The notes under the pieces: model-generated
Seen by the model: only the letters and a program-made list of their open reading frames with translations
The model's database searches: none
Told to the model about the DNA's origin: nothing
Source of the DNA: an uncultured Lachnospiraceae bacterium
GTDB taxonomy: Bacteria; Bacillota; Clostridia; Lachnospirales; Lachnospiraceae
Direction of reading: 5' to 3'
DNA length: 16,427 nt
Assembly: GCA_902797565.1 (NCBI GenBank)
Contig: CADBTO010000389.1
Span: forward strand, 1 to 16,427
Made by a program: the position numbers and the translations under genes
Shown here: piece after piece, positions 7,642 through 14,813 of the stretch
Layout of the letters: every line of letters begins with the position of its first letter
Numbering within the stretch: position 1 is the first letter of the stretch

Positions 7642-9290
7642 TGTTTTCCTCCTTCTATTACCCCATCTGCATCCAGGTTTGCGTTTCCGGATACCTGGTT
7701 GATCTCTTTGATAATCCGTGCTTTCTCCTTTCCGGAAGAAAGCTTCGTGACATAGCCGGAAAAGCTGCACGGCAGCAGCCGGCCCGAAACGCTTCCGTCC
7801 CTTGCAACATGGATCTCGCAAAGGGCGGTATCATAATCCTCCTGCACCTTCGATGTGCCGGAGAACCAGAAATTTCCGAGGCTGTAAAACACCGGGACGC
7901 CTTCGAGCAGATCCACCCCCTGCAGGCAGTGGGTATGCCCGCCGACAATGGCATCCGCCCCGGCAGCGGCAAACTGCTTTGCCAGGTTCTTCTGGTCGCT
8001 CCCGTACTGGCTGTCCCCTTCTGTGCCCCAGTGTACGAAGGCAATGACGACATCCGCATTCTTTTTTGCCCGCTTGATCTCTTTGGCAAACAGTTCCGGA
8101 TCCAGGCACTTTATGACCCCGGCCTCCTGCTCCGTCGCCGCGCGGGTATACGTTGAAGAACGCTCGATCTGGGTGGCCGCACATATGGCAATTTTCCTGC
8201 CGCCTGCAATATAATACAGCGGTTCAGATGCCTCTTCCAGATTTTTTCCCGCCCCCACATAGGGGTATCCTGCATTCGAGATATAGTGCAGCGTATCCAG
8301 AAACGCCTCTTCCCCATAGTCGAACACATGGTTGTTTGCCAGTGAAAGCGCATCCACGCCAAGGCGCCGGTATTCTTTCAGCCTGCCGGGATTTGCACGG
8401 AAGGTATACGCCTTGCCGGACAAGGGCTTTCCGCGTTTTGAAACAGTAAACTCGTTGTTGGCGATGAGTACATCCTCATCCCGCAGCGTATGGATCAGGT
8501 CCTGGGAAAACGCATCGGACAAGCCGTTGGGCTGCCCGTCAATATACTTCGTTCCGGAAATCCCTTCTGCAAGGTTCACATCGCCGGTAAACGCAAACAC
8601 CGTCTCTTTTGTGGACGCTGCATCGATCTCCTGGACACGCTCCGCCTCGTACTGCGGATTCGCTTCTTTCTGGTACAGATGCCAGAGCACCTGCATGCTT
8701 TTTCCGGAGGCTTCGAACCAGATCTGTGGATCGTCAAACACGCCCGCCTTTGCAATCGCCAAAAGCCCCTTTTCGCCAAAGTTTTCCGCATACCATGCAA
8801 GGAACGCCGCATCCGCCGGATGTCCGCCGAAAAAGACCGAAGCCTTCCTGGTCTTCTCCGCGCCTTCCAGAATCGTCCTGCCTGCCTCCCGAAGCCCTTT
8901 GGGCAATGCAGAAACGTCTGCTTTGAGCGCTTTCGCCTGTTTTGCGGACCTTGCCTTGTCCCCGGCACCTTTTTCCTGCTTTTTGGCAGTAGTCTTGCTT
9001 CCGGCTTCCGCCTTGTCCCCGGCCGCTGCCGCCGAACCATCCGAACCGTCCGGATCCGGCTGTATTGCTGCTGTCGCCGTTTCCTCGCCGAATACGACCG
9101 CTTTCCGGATCTCGCCGCTGCGGACAACATCATCTGTCCCGGAACGATCCCGAACAACAAAAATCGCGCAGCCAAGCGCGACAGATGAAACCGCAATAAA
9201 GACTGGCAGGCATAGGAAAAAGAGGATCCGTTTCAGCCATGGCTTCCCCTTGCTTGCCTGATTGATGATGTTCTTTCCATCGTTTTCCAT
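7638..9290 (-). CDS. Membrane-anchored CapA/PgsA-family metallophosphatase-like protein
   Basis: The protein is 550 aa. A short basic N-terminus is followed by one transmembrane segment (about 21-46), so the bulk should face outside. A low-complexity linker rich in Ala, Lys, Gly and Asp spans about 50-125. Next comes a compact 100-residue region (about 127-225) I cannot name. The C-terminal domain is the CapA/YwtB fold of the calcineurin-like phosphoesterase group: FTGDVNLAEG (D237), IANNEFT, LSLANNHVFDYG (N320/H321), IAFVHWGTEG (H420) and GGHTHCLQG (H452/H454). Relatives are tied to poly-gamma-glutamate capsule synthesis, but no capB or capC is nearby, so that role is not supported here. The ATG at 9290 has AGGAG 11 bases upstream. 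It starts 57 bases after thrS and overlaps gpmI by four bases, so all three are likely co-transcribed. Confidence 0.88.
   Translation of the reverse strand: MENDGKNIINQASKGKPWLKRILFFLCLPVFIAVSSVALGCAIFVVRDRSGTDDVVRSGEIRKAVVFGEETATAAIQPDPDGSDGSAAAAGDKAEAGSKTTAKKQEKGAGDKARSAKQAKALKADVSALPKGLREAGRTILEGAEKTRKASVFFGGHPADAAFLAWYAENFGEKGLLAIAKAGVFDDPQIWFEASGKSMQVLWHLYQKEANPQYEAERVQEIDAASTKETVFAFTGDVNLAEGISGTKYIDGQPNGLSDAFSQDLIHTLRDEDVLIANNEFTVSKRGKPLSGKAYTFRANPGRLKEYRRLGVDALSLANNHVFDYGEEAFLDTLHYISNAGYPYVGAGKNLEEASEPLYYIAGGRKIAICAATQIERSSTYTRAATEQEAGVIKCLDPELFAKEIKRAKKNADVVIAFVHWGTEGDSQYGSDQKNLAKQFAAAGADAIVGGHTHCLQGVDLLEGVPVFYSLGNFWFSGTSKVQEDYDTALCEIHVARDGSVSGRLLPCSFSGYVTKLSSGKEKARIIKEINQVSGNANLDADGVIEGGKH
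7648..7654 (-). promoter_or_regulatory. Ribosome binding site that fixes the gpmI TTG start
   Basis: AAGGAGG on the minus strand, six bases before the TTG at 7641. It lies inside the last codons of the CapA-like gene (coding for EGGKH), so ribosomes ending that gene sit on this site. Confidence 0.85.
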
Positions 9291-9347
9291 ATTGTCATCG
9301 TCTCCTATGCCATAAACAGCCAGTCTTTTCCTGAAGTTCCAGGCGGA

Positions 9348-11312
9348 TCAGCCCTCCGTCTGTATCTCCTTCCGGATCTCTTTCGTCCGGATTTCCCTGC
9401 TGATCTGGTCGATAAATTCCTGCAAAGGCTTGACGCCTTCATCTCCGGCAAACCGGCTTCGGACAGATACATTGCCCTCTGCCGCTTCTTTTTCACCCAC
9501 AATCAGCATATACGGCAGCCGGTCAAGCCGTGCCTCGCGGATCTTAAAGCCGATCTTCTCCGAGCGTTTGTCCACGGTCACATCCACAATGCCGTTCTGC
9601 TTCAACGCTTTTTCGACCGAATCCGCATATTCGAAGTATTTCTCAGAGATCGGAAGCACGCGTACCTGCTCCGGTGCAAGCCAGGTCGGGAATTTGCCGG
9701 CATATTTTTCAATCAGCCATGCAAGCGTCCGTTCATAAGACCCCACCGACGAACGATGGATGATGCAAGGACGCACTTTCTTTCCTTCCTGGTCCACATA
9801 AACCATATCGAACAGTTCGGCATTGAACTCATCCCACTGCACGGTAATGACGGTATCGTCTTTTCCATATACATTGCGGGCATTGATATCCACCTTCGGC
9901 CCGTAGAATGCCGCTTCCCCGACATCCTCTACGAAGTCGATATCCAGCTCTCGCAGGATCTGGCGGATATGCTCTTCCGTCTGCTCCCAGACCTCCGGTT
10001 CGCCGATGTATTTTTCGCGGTTGTCCGGATCCCACTTGGACAGGTGGTAGGTCACATCCTCTTCCACGCCCAGTGTCTCCATCACGTATTTTGCCAGCGC
10101 AAGGCAGCCTTTGAATTCCTCCACCATCTGGTCCGGACGCACGATCAGATGCCCCTCGGACAGCGTGAACTGGCGGACACGCGTCAGCCCGTGCATCTCT
10201 CCGGAACTTTCATTCCGGAACAGGGTGGAAGTCTCTGAATAACGGAGCGGCAAATCGCGGTAGCTGTGCGGTGTTGCCTTATAGACATAATACTGGAACG
10301 GGCAGGTCATCGGGCGCAGTGCCAGCACTTCATCGTCTTTTTCCTCGTCCCCCAGTACGAACATGCCGTCTTTGTAGTGATCCCAGTGGCCGGAAATCTT
10401 GTAGAGGTCGTTCTTTGCCATCAGCGGCGTCTTTGTCCGCGTATAACCCCATTCAAAATCTTCCAGGTCTTCGATCCAGCGGGTCAGTTTCTGCAGGATC
10501 CGTGCACCCTTTGGCATCAGAAGCGGAAGCCCCTGGCCAATGACGTCCACGGTCGTAAACAGTTCCATCTCCCGCCCCAGGCGGTTGTGGTCGCGGTTCT
10601 TGCGGTCTGCAAGTTCTGCCAGATATTCCTCCAACTCCGCCTTCTTTTCAAATGCCGTCCCATAGATCCGCGTCAGCATGGCGTTCTTTTCATTGCCGCG
10701 CCAGTATGCACCGGAAGAAGATGTCAGCTTGAATGCCTTGATCTTTTTCAGATCCATCAGATGCGGGCCGGCGCACAGGTCAATAAAGCCATCTCCCTGC
10801 TCATAGAAAGAAATCGTGGCATCCTCCGGCAGATCCCGGATCAGTTCCACCTTGTATGGCTCCTGCCTCTGTTCCATCAAAGCAATGGCTTCTGCCCTGG
10901 GAAGTTCAAAACGCTTCAGGGAAGCGCCTGCTTTGATGATCTTCTTCATCTCCGCCTCGATCTTGTCCAGGTCTTCCCTGGAAAACGGCGGGCATTCAAA
11001 ATCATAATAGAACCCTTCGGCAATGGAAGGCCCGATCGCCAGTTTTGCCTCCGGATAGAGGTTCTTCACAGCCTGCGCAAGGACATGGGATGTGGTATGG
11101 CGCAGGGTCGAAAGCCCGTCCTCATCCTTCAGTGTCAGGATCTCCAGTTCCGCATCCTGCGATACTTCCGTCCGCAGATCCACGACCTTCCCATCCAGCT
11201 TCCCGGCACATGCGACGCGTCCCAGCCCCTCGCTGATATCCACTGCGATATCATAGACGCTTTTCGCCTCGCTGTACTCCTTGACAGAACCGTCTTTTAA
11301 TGTAATTTTCAT
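9348..11312 (-). CDS. thrS: Threonyl-tRNA synthetase
   Basis: The enzyme charges tRNA-Thr and edits mischarged serine in the cytoplasm (EC 6.1.1.3). It is 654 aa from ATG 11312, the full bacterial length. The TGS domain occupies about 1-60. The editing domain has H72/H76 in RHTTSHV and C180/H184 in DLCAGPH. The class II catalytic core carries the zinc ligands C337 (RPMTCPFQ), H388 (FTLSEGH) and H519 (IIHRSSVGS). The anticodon-binding domain starts near LAPEQVRVLPIS (545). The common CPGH and TQDDAH motifs are replaced by CPFQ and TLSEGH, as in a divergent ThrS type I recall from Clostridia. The ATG is preceded by TAGGTG at six bases; GTG codons at 11321 and 11315 are less likely starts. It follows the SEC-C gene by 18 bases and has no T-box leader of its own. 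Confidence 0.96.
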   Translation of the reverse strand: MKITLKDGSVKEYSEAKSVYDIAVDISEGLGRVACAGKLDGKVVDLRTEVSQDAELEILTLKDEDGLSTLRHTTSHVLAQAVKNLYPEAKLAIGPSIAEGFYYDFECPPFSREDLDKIEAEMKKIIKAGASLKRFELPRAEAIALMEQRQEPYKVELIRDLPEDATISFYEQGDGFIDLCAGPHLMDLKKIKAFKLTSSSGAYWRGNEKNAMLTRIYGTAFEKKAELEEYLAELADRKNRDHNRLGREMELFTTVDVIGQGLPLLMPKGARILQKLTRWIEDLEDFEWGYTRTKTPLMAKNDLYKISGHWDHYKDGMFVLGDEEKDDEVLALRPMTCPFQYYVYKATPHSYRDLPLRYSETSTLFRNESSGEMHGLTRVRQFTLSEGHLIVRPDQMVEEFKGCLALAKYVMETLGVEEDVTYHLSKWDPDNREKYIGEPEVWEQTEEHIRQILRELDIDFVEDVGEAAFYGPKVDINARNVYGKDDTVITVQWDEFNAELFDMVYVDQEGKKVRPCIIHRSSVGSYERTLAWLIEKYAGKFPTWLAPEQVRVLPISEKYFEYADSVEKALKQNGIVDVTVDKRSEKIGFKIREARLDRLPYMLIVGEKEAAEGNVSVRSRFAGDEGVKPLQEFIDQISREIRTKEIRKEIQTEG

Positions 11313-11330
11313 CACGCGCACCTACCCCAC

Positions 11331-11867
11331 TCAAGCCGGAAGCGGCTCTGCGCCAGGCCGTCCATGGCAGAACTTGAACTTCTTGCCGCTGCCGCAAGGG
11401 CAGGGATCATTCCGGCCGACTTTCTTCGTTGCGTGGACCACGGTCCCGGATTTCTTCTGCTCCATATAGAGGCGCTTCTGCTCCTCTTTGGAGAAGATCG
11501 TGTCCCACTCGGCGAGGTTGTAGAGCCAGTCTGCCCTGGCATCCACCATATTCATATACAGCTTTTTATTATCAAAATCCAGCACGACTTCCGTGTTCGC
11601 TTCGAACGCGTCCATCTCTTCCTCGGTGTAGGGCTTCTTCAGGGACTCATTGATGCCATCCATGAAGCCCGCCATCTCCAGCTCAGAAATGCCAAAGGTC
11701 TTGGCAAGGGCAGAGATCGTCCCGGAGTACGGCTCGTCCGGGGTCTTCAGCAGTTCCCGATAGACAGACCGCTCTTTCTTGAAATAGTCATCCCAGAAAG
11801 CCTGCAGTCCCTGCTGTCCCATCTTCTCGTTATACGCAATTTTTTTCCACTCTTCTAATAAAGCCAT
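11331..11867 (-). CDS. SEC-C motif protein of unknown function
   Basis: The protein is 178 aa and probably cytoplasmic, as no signal or membrane segment is seen. The first 140 residues are mostly charged and predicted helical, with no domain I can name. The C-terminus carries a clear SEC-C zinc-binding motif, [19 protein letters not shown], with ligands C156, C158, C167 and H168, as at the SecA tail. The motif is known for metal and ribosome/SecB contacts in SecA; the role here is unknown. It is the first gene of the thrS transcript, starting about 52 bases after the predicted transcription start and ending 18 bases before thrS. AGGAGG is present but 13 bases from the ATG, an unusually long spacing. 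The link to thrS suggests a translation-related role, but that is inference. Confidence 0.88.
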   Translation of the reverse strand: MALLEEWKKIAYNEKMGQQGLQAFWDDYFKKERSVYRELLKTPDEPYSGTISALAKTFGISELEMAGFMDGINESLKKPYTEEEMDAFEANTEVVLDFDNKKLYMNMVDARADWLYNLAEWDTIFSKEEQKRLYMEQKKSGTVVHATKKVGRNDPCPCGSGKKFKFCHGRPGAEPLPA

Positions 11868-11926
11868 TGTTTGCTCATAGCCTCCTTTTTTGTATACCGT
11901 GTCAGTAACACATCATAGCATTCTCC

Positions 11927-11955
11927 ATTATACAAAAGATTTTTTTATTTGACAA
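11927..11955 (-). promoter_or_regulatory. Promoter of the SEC-C / thrS / capA-like / gpmI operon
   Basis: On the minus strand -35 TTGTCA (11950-11955) and a perfect -10 TATAAT (11927-11932) are 17 bp apart. The predicted start is near 11920, giving a leader of about 52 bases, too short for a T-box. Its -35 overlaps the plus-strand -35 by five bases. Confidence 0.8.
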
Positions 11956-11977
11956 TATGCACTTTCTCGATTAGACT
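11949..11977 (+). promoter_or_regulatory. Promoter of the small membrane-protein gene
   Basis: A perfect -35 TTGACA (11949-11954) and -10 TAGACT (11972-11977, four of six matches) are 17 bp apart. The predicted start is near 11984, about 22 bases before the ATG at 12007. The site is back to back with the minus-strand promoter. Confidence 0.65.
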
Positions 11978-12006
11978 ACAAAAAATGAGAAAAAAAGGAG
12001 GTTTTT

Positions 12007-12315
12007 ATGAAGAAATTTCGACAAATTGCCGCCCTGGCCGGTGTCATCCTGCTGGCCGGCCTGTATCTCGCCACCCTGGCTGCTGCGCTGCTGGACAACC
12101 CGGACAGCTTTTTCTTCCTGCGCCTTGCCATTGGCGGAACGATCGGCATCCCGGTGCTCTTATGGATCATCGGCATCTTTGTGCGTGCCGGAAAAAAAAC
12201 GGACGAGACGGAGGATGGTACAGGCAGCACAAATGGCACAGGGCGCGCAGGAGGCGCAGGAGGCGCAGATGGAACGAATGGCACGAACGGCACAGGAAGC
12301 GCGGATGGCACGTAG
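12007..12315 (+). CDS. Small two-TM membrane protein with Gly/Thr/Asn-rich tail
   Basis: I do not recognise a family for this 102-aa protein. After MKKFRQ, two hydrophobic segments (about 7-28 and 38-61) are joined by a short loop, DNPDSFFFL. The basic stretch VRAGKK after the second segment suggests both ends are in the cytoplasm. Residues about 69-102 are a repetitive Gly, Thr, Asn, Ala and Asp tail in which most triplets start with Gly, loosely collagen-like. At DNA level a 9-bp unit GCAGGAGGC is repeated. The start is well supported: AGGAGG at 11996-12001, five bases before the ATG, and a promoter just upstream. It is the only plus-strand gene in the window and is divergent from the thrS operon. 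The membrane half resembles small gut-Clostridia hypothetical proteins in composition only. Confidence 0.75.
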   Translation: MKKFRQIAALAGVILLAGLYLATLAAALLDNPDSFFFLRLAIGGTIGIPVLLWIIGIFVRAGKKTDETEDGTGSTNGTGRAGGAGGADGTNGTNGTGSADGT

Positions 12316-12384
12316 GCGAAACGCGCGGACAGTGTAGGAGGCCGGACATACAGTAGGAATACAGCAGGCTATTGTGCTACAAAA

Positions 12385-12396
12385 CTAGTATACTAG
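12385..12396. repeat. Perfect 12-bp palindrome
   Basis: CTAGTATACTAG is its own reverse complement. It lies in the gene-free stretch after the small membrane-protein gene, where two further TACTA copies follow nearby. No promoter is obvious next to it, so its role is unknown. Confidence 0.5.
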
Positions 12397-12496
12397 CGTA
12401 CTAATAATTGAATGAATGAGATGCTATCGCGTCCTTCCTGTCCCGCCGGGCTGCGCCGGCGGATGCCGAAACCTGCCGGACACAGCCCACGCACAA

Positions 12497-12533
12497 CGGG
12501 CAGGCCGGATTTGCATCCGCCCTGCCCGCTTTC
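12497..12533. terminator. Long stem-loop between converging genes, probable two-way terminator
   Basis: The arms CGGGCAGG (12497-12504) and CCTGCCCG (12521-12528) enclose, past a C:C mismatch, a second stem CGGAT/ATCCG with a 4-base loop. The stem is followed by CTTTC on the plus strand and TTGTG on the minus strand. The U runs are poor but the stem is very stable and sits between the convergent ends of the small plus-strand gene and purA. Confidence 0.65.
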
Positions 12534-12574
12534 AAAGTTAATTCAAAGTTAATTCAAAGTTGTTTCAACGTTAT
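12531..12574. repeat. Four tandem 11-bp repeats ending in the purA stop codon
   Basis: Units are TTCAAAGTTAA (12531-12541), the same (12542-12552), TTCAAAGTTGT (12553-12563) and TTCAACGTTAT (12564-12574). The first two are identical and the last two diverge. The fourth covers the purA stop codon (12571-12573). The period is close to one helical turn. Confidence 0.85.
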
Positions 12575-13872
12575 TTCCCGGCTTTCAGCGGTGAATCCCG
12601 ATAGATGATGTCTTCCCGCGAAGGCCCGTTGCTGACCATCGTGATCGGGAATCCCAGCTGTTCTTCTATAAATTCGATATAGTTCCTGCAGTTCTCTGGC
12701 AGATCTTCGAATTTTCGAATCCCCCGAATATCCGTTTTCCATCCGGGCAGCGTTTTCAGCACCGGCTTTGCTTTTTCCAGGACATGTGTCACAGGGAAAT
12801 CAGAAATCTGTTTTCCTTCATATTCATATGCAACACAGACCGGAATTTCATCCAGATAACCCAGGACATCCAGCACCGTAAACGCGACATCCGTCGTCCC
12901 CTGCAGCCGCAGGCCATAACGGCTCGCCACGCAGTCAAACCATCCCATCCGACGGGGACGTCCGGTTGTTGCGCCATATTCACCGCCATCGCCGCCGCGC
13001 TTGCGCAGCTCTTCTGCCTCTGTTTCATCCAGAATCTCGCTCACAAATGCACCCGCACCAACAGCAGAGGAATATGCCTTGCAGACTGTGGTGATTTTTT
13101 TGATCTCATACGGCGGAATTCCTGCGCCAATCGCGCCATATCCTGCAAGGGTCGAAGAAGATGTCACCATTGGATAGATCCCGTGGTCCGGATCTTTCAG
13201 GCTCCCCAGCTGCCCTTCCAGCAGGATGTCCTTCCCTTCCCGGATCGCGTCATAAAGCAGCTTGGAGGTGTCGCACTGATAGGGTGCCACCATATCCCGG
13301 TACTCTTCCAGGGTCTTCAGCAGCTCGTCTTCCTGAAGCAGCGGTTTGTGGTACAGGTGTTCCAGCAGGACGTTCTTCTTTTCGCACACCATATGGACTT
13401 TTTCCCGAAGAAGCTCTGCGTCAAACAGTTCGCTGACCTGGAAGCCGATCTTTGCGTATTTATCCGAATAGAACGGTGCAATCCCGGATTTCGTGGAACC
13501 AAACGATTTCTTCCCCAGCCGCTCTTCCTCATATTCGTCAAACAGGATATGGTACGGCATCACCATCTGGCAGCGATCCGATACGAGGATCCGGGGCGCT
13601 GGCACTCCCTGTTCCACAATGCTCTGGATCTCTTTGAACAGCACCGGGATATTGAGCGCAACCCCGTTTCCGATCACATTCGTTGTCTTTTCAGAAAAAA
13701 CACCGGAAGGCAGGGTATGGAGCGCGAACTTCCCATACTGGTTTACAATCGTATGTCCGGCGTTCGCTCCGCCCTGGAAACGGACCACGAAATCCATCTG
13801 CTCTGCCAGCATATCCGTGATCTTCCCTTTTCCTTCATCTCCCCAATTCGCTCCAACTACAGCAGAAACCAC
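12571..13872 (-). CDS. purA: Adenylosuccinate synthetase
   Basis: The enzyme joins IMP and aspartate using GTP to make adenylosuccinate, the first step from IMP to AMP (EC 6.3.4.4); PurB, also in this window, does the second. It is 433 aa, the normal length. The N-terminus shows the phosphate loop GDEGKGK (11-17) with catalytic D12, then GGANAGHT with catalytic H40. GSTKSGIAP, GATTGRPRRMGWFD and the C-terminal GPSRED (nucleotide-binding NGP region) also match. The start is GTG at 13872, with AAGGGG about eight bases upstream; no ATG fits the family N-terminus better. It lies 56 bases after degV with a GC-rich hairpin but no clear promoter in the gap, so it may be the third gene of the LRR-degV transcript. 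Confidence 0.97.
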   Translation of the reverse strand: MVSAVVGANWGDEGKGKITDMLAEQMDFVVRFQGGANAGHTIVNQYGKFALHTLPSGVFSEKTTNVIGNGVALNIPVLFKEIQSIVEQGVPAPRILVSDRCQMVMPYHILFDEYEEERLGKKSFGSTKSGIAPFYSDKYAKIGFQVSELFDAELLREKVHMVCEKKNVLLEHLYHKPLLQEDELLKTLEEYRDMVAPYQCDTSKLLYDAIREGKDILLEGQLGSLKDPDHGIYPMVTSSSTLAGYGAIGAGIPPYEIKKITTVCKAYSSAVGAGAFVSEILDETEAEELRKRGGDGGEYGATTGRPRRMGWFDCVASRYGLRLQGTTDVAFTVLDVLGYLDEIPVCVAYEYEGKQISDFPVTHVLEKAKPVLKTLPGWKTDIRGIRKFEDLPENCRNYIEFIEEQLGFPITMVSNGPSREDIIYRDSPLKAGK

Positions 13873-13928
13873 GTTTTCTACCCCTTTCTAATCTGGCTGG
13901 CACCGCCGCTTCGGGCGGCAGCCGGCAC

Positions 13929-14804
13929 TTAAACTTCTTTCACAAATGACTTGGTCGCTGTCACAGCCAGCGACCCCGGTCCGATGTGGCAGGACACCAC
14001 CAGGGACAGCGGATCAATCCGGATCGGCTTCCCCGGAAAACTCTGCTGGAGCTCTTCCCGGAATCTCTCTGCCTCAGCTTCGTTCCTGGTGTGGGCAATC
14101 GAAATCACACATTCCTTCCCCGTCGGGTCTGCAAAGCGTTCCGCCAGGTCTTTTTTGATCGCATCGATCATAAGAAGCTTGCCCTGTTTCACTGTCCTGG
14201 CCATCGCGAATTTGTCCAGCTTCTCTCCCTGGATCTGCAGTACCGGCTTGATCCGCAGCAGGGAGCCAACCGCCGCTGCGGCCGGCGTGATCCGTCCGCC
14301 CCGCTTCAGATACTTGAGCGTATCCACCATAATATAAATGGTAGATTCTGCTTTATGCTCTTCCAGATAGGACTTAATCTGTGCTGCGTCCTTCCCTTCA
14401 TCGGCAAGTTTTTTCGCTTCGATTGCGGACAGCTTCATCGTGACAGAGATCCTCTGGTTGTCCACCACGAAGATCCGTCCTTCGTAGTCGTCCTCATGGG
14501 AAAGGGACTCCGCCGCCGCACAGGAACTGGACAGCCCGCTGGACAAAGGGATGTAGACCACCTGGTCATATTCTTCCAGAAGTTCCTCCCATTTGTCCAT
14601 CAGATCGCCCATCAAGGGCATGGACGTATGGATCTCCGCATCCGCTGCCTGCATTTCATAAAACTGATCCTGAGACAGGTCCACACCTTCATAGTACAAG
14701 CGTTCATCAATATAAAAAGGCGTCGGCAGCAGGAAGATCCCGGCAGATTCTGCCTCTTTTGCGGTGAACCCGCTATTAGTATCCGTTAATATCGCAACGT
14801 TCAT
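13929..14804 (-). CDS. DegV family fatty-acid-binding protein
   Basis: The protein is 291 aa, typical of DegV. Known members bind a fatty acid; Bacillota FakB proteins present it to the kinase FakA for phospholipid synthesis. Which lipid this copy binds, or whether it works with FakA, is not visible, and no fakA is nearby. Visible family features are VAILTDTNSGF at the N-terminus, HTSMP (59-63) in the lipid-head region, IPLSSGLSSSC (85-95), VDTLKYLKRGGRI (the conserved basic turn) and CHIGPGSLAV near the C-terminus. The ATG at 14804 follows the LRR gene stop by nine bases with only a weak purine-rich site, so translation is probably coupled to that gene. Confidence 0.93.
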   Translation of the reverse strand: MNVAILTDTNSGFTAKEAESAGIFLLPTPFYIDERLYYEGVDLSQDQFYEMQAADAEIHTSMPLMGDLMDKWEELLEEYDQVVYIPLSSGLSSSCAAAESLSHEDDYEGRIFVVDNQRISVTMKLSAIEAKKLADEGKDAAQIKSYLEEHKAESTIYIMVDTLKYLKRGGRITPAAAAVGSLLRIKPVLQIQGEKLDKFAMARTVKQGKLLMIDAIKKDLAERFADPTGKECVISIAHTRNEAEAERFREELQQSFPGKPIRIDPLSLVVSCHIGPGSLAVTATKSFVKEV

Positions 14805-14813
14805 GGATCATTC

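Larger units (their letters stand above)
12316..12570. other. 255-base gene-free stretch between the small membrane-protein gene and purA
   Basis: No convincing gene is seen. It holds, in order, a 12-bp palindrome (12385-12396), a GC-rich hairpin with arms CCGCCGG (12443-12449) and CCGGCGG (12456-12462), the long stem-loop at 12497-12528, and the 11-bp tandem repeats from 12531. A TGTCC/GGACA pair (12440-12444 with 12478-12482) could enclose the first hairpin, so the transcript here may be structured. It separates two converging transcripts. Confidence 0.6.

Noticed and set aside
7642..7821. 60-residue N-terminal extension of gpmI
   Set aside because: It lies within the CapA-like gene, is basic and unlike the family, and a perfect ribosome site fixes the TTG at 7641.
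10266..11300. 344-codon plus-strand open frame opposite thrS
   Set aside because: Shadow of thrS, without promoter, ribosome site or family resemblance.
11868..11920. T-box, purine riboswitch or leader peptide upstream of the SEC-C gene and thrS
   Set aside because: The leader is only about 52 bases and lacks T-box elements. A seven-codon frame (MSKQWLY) starts two bases after AGGAGG, which is too close.
12463..12552. Plus-strand frame of about 29 codons starting at ATG 12463
   Set aside because: No ribosome site, and it runs through a strong stem-loop.
12531..12574. CRISPR array
   Set aside because: Units are 11 bp with no spacers between them and no cas genes nearby.
13900..13925. Hairpin CCGCC/GGCGG between degV and purA as a terminator
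   Set aside because: No U run follows on the minus strand; it may only be a structured spacer.
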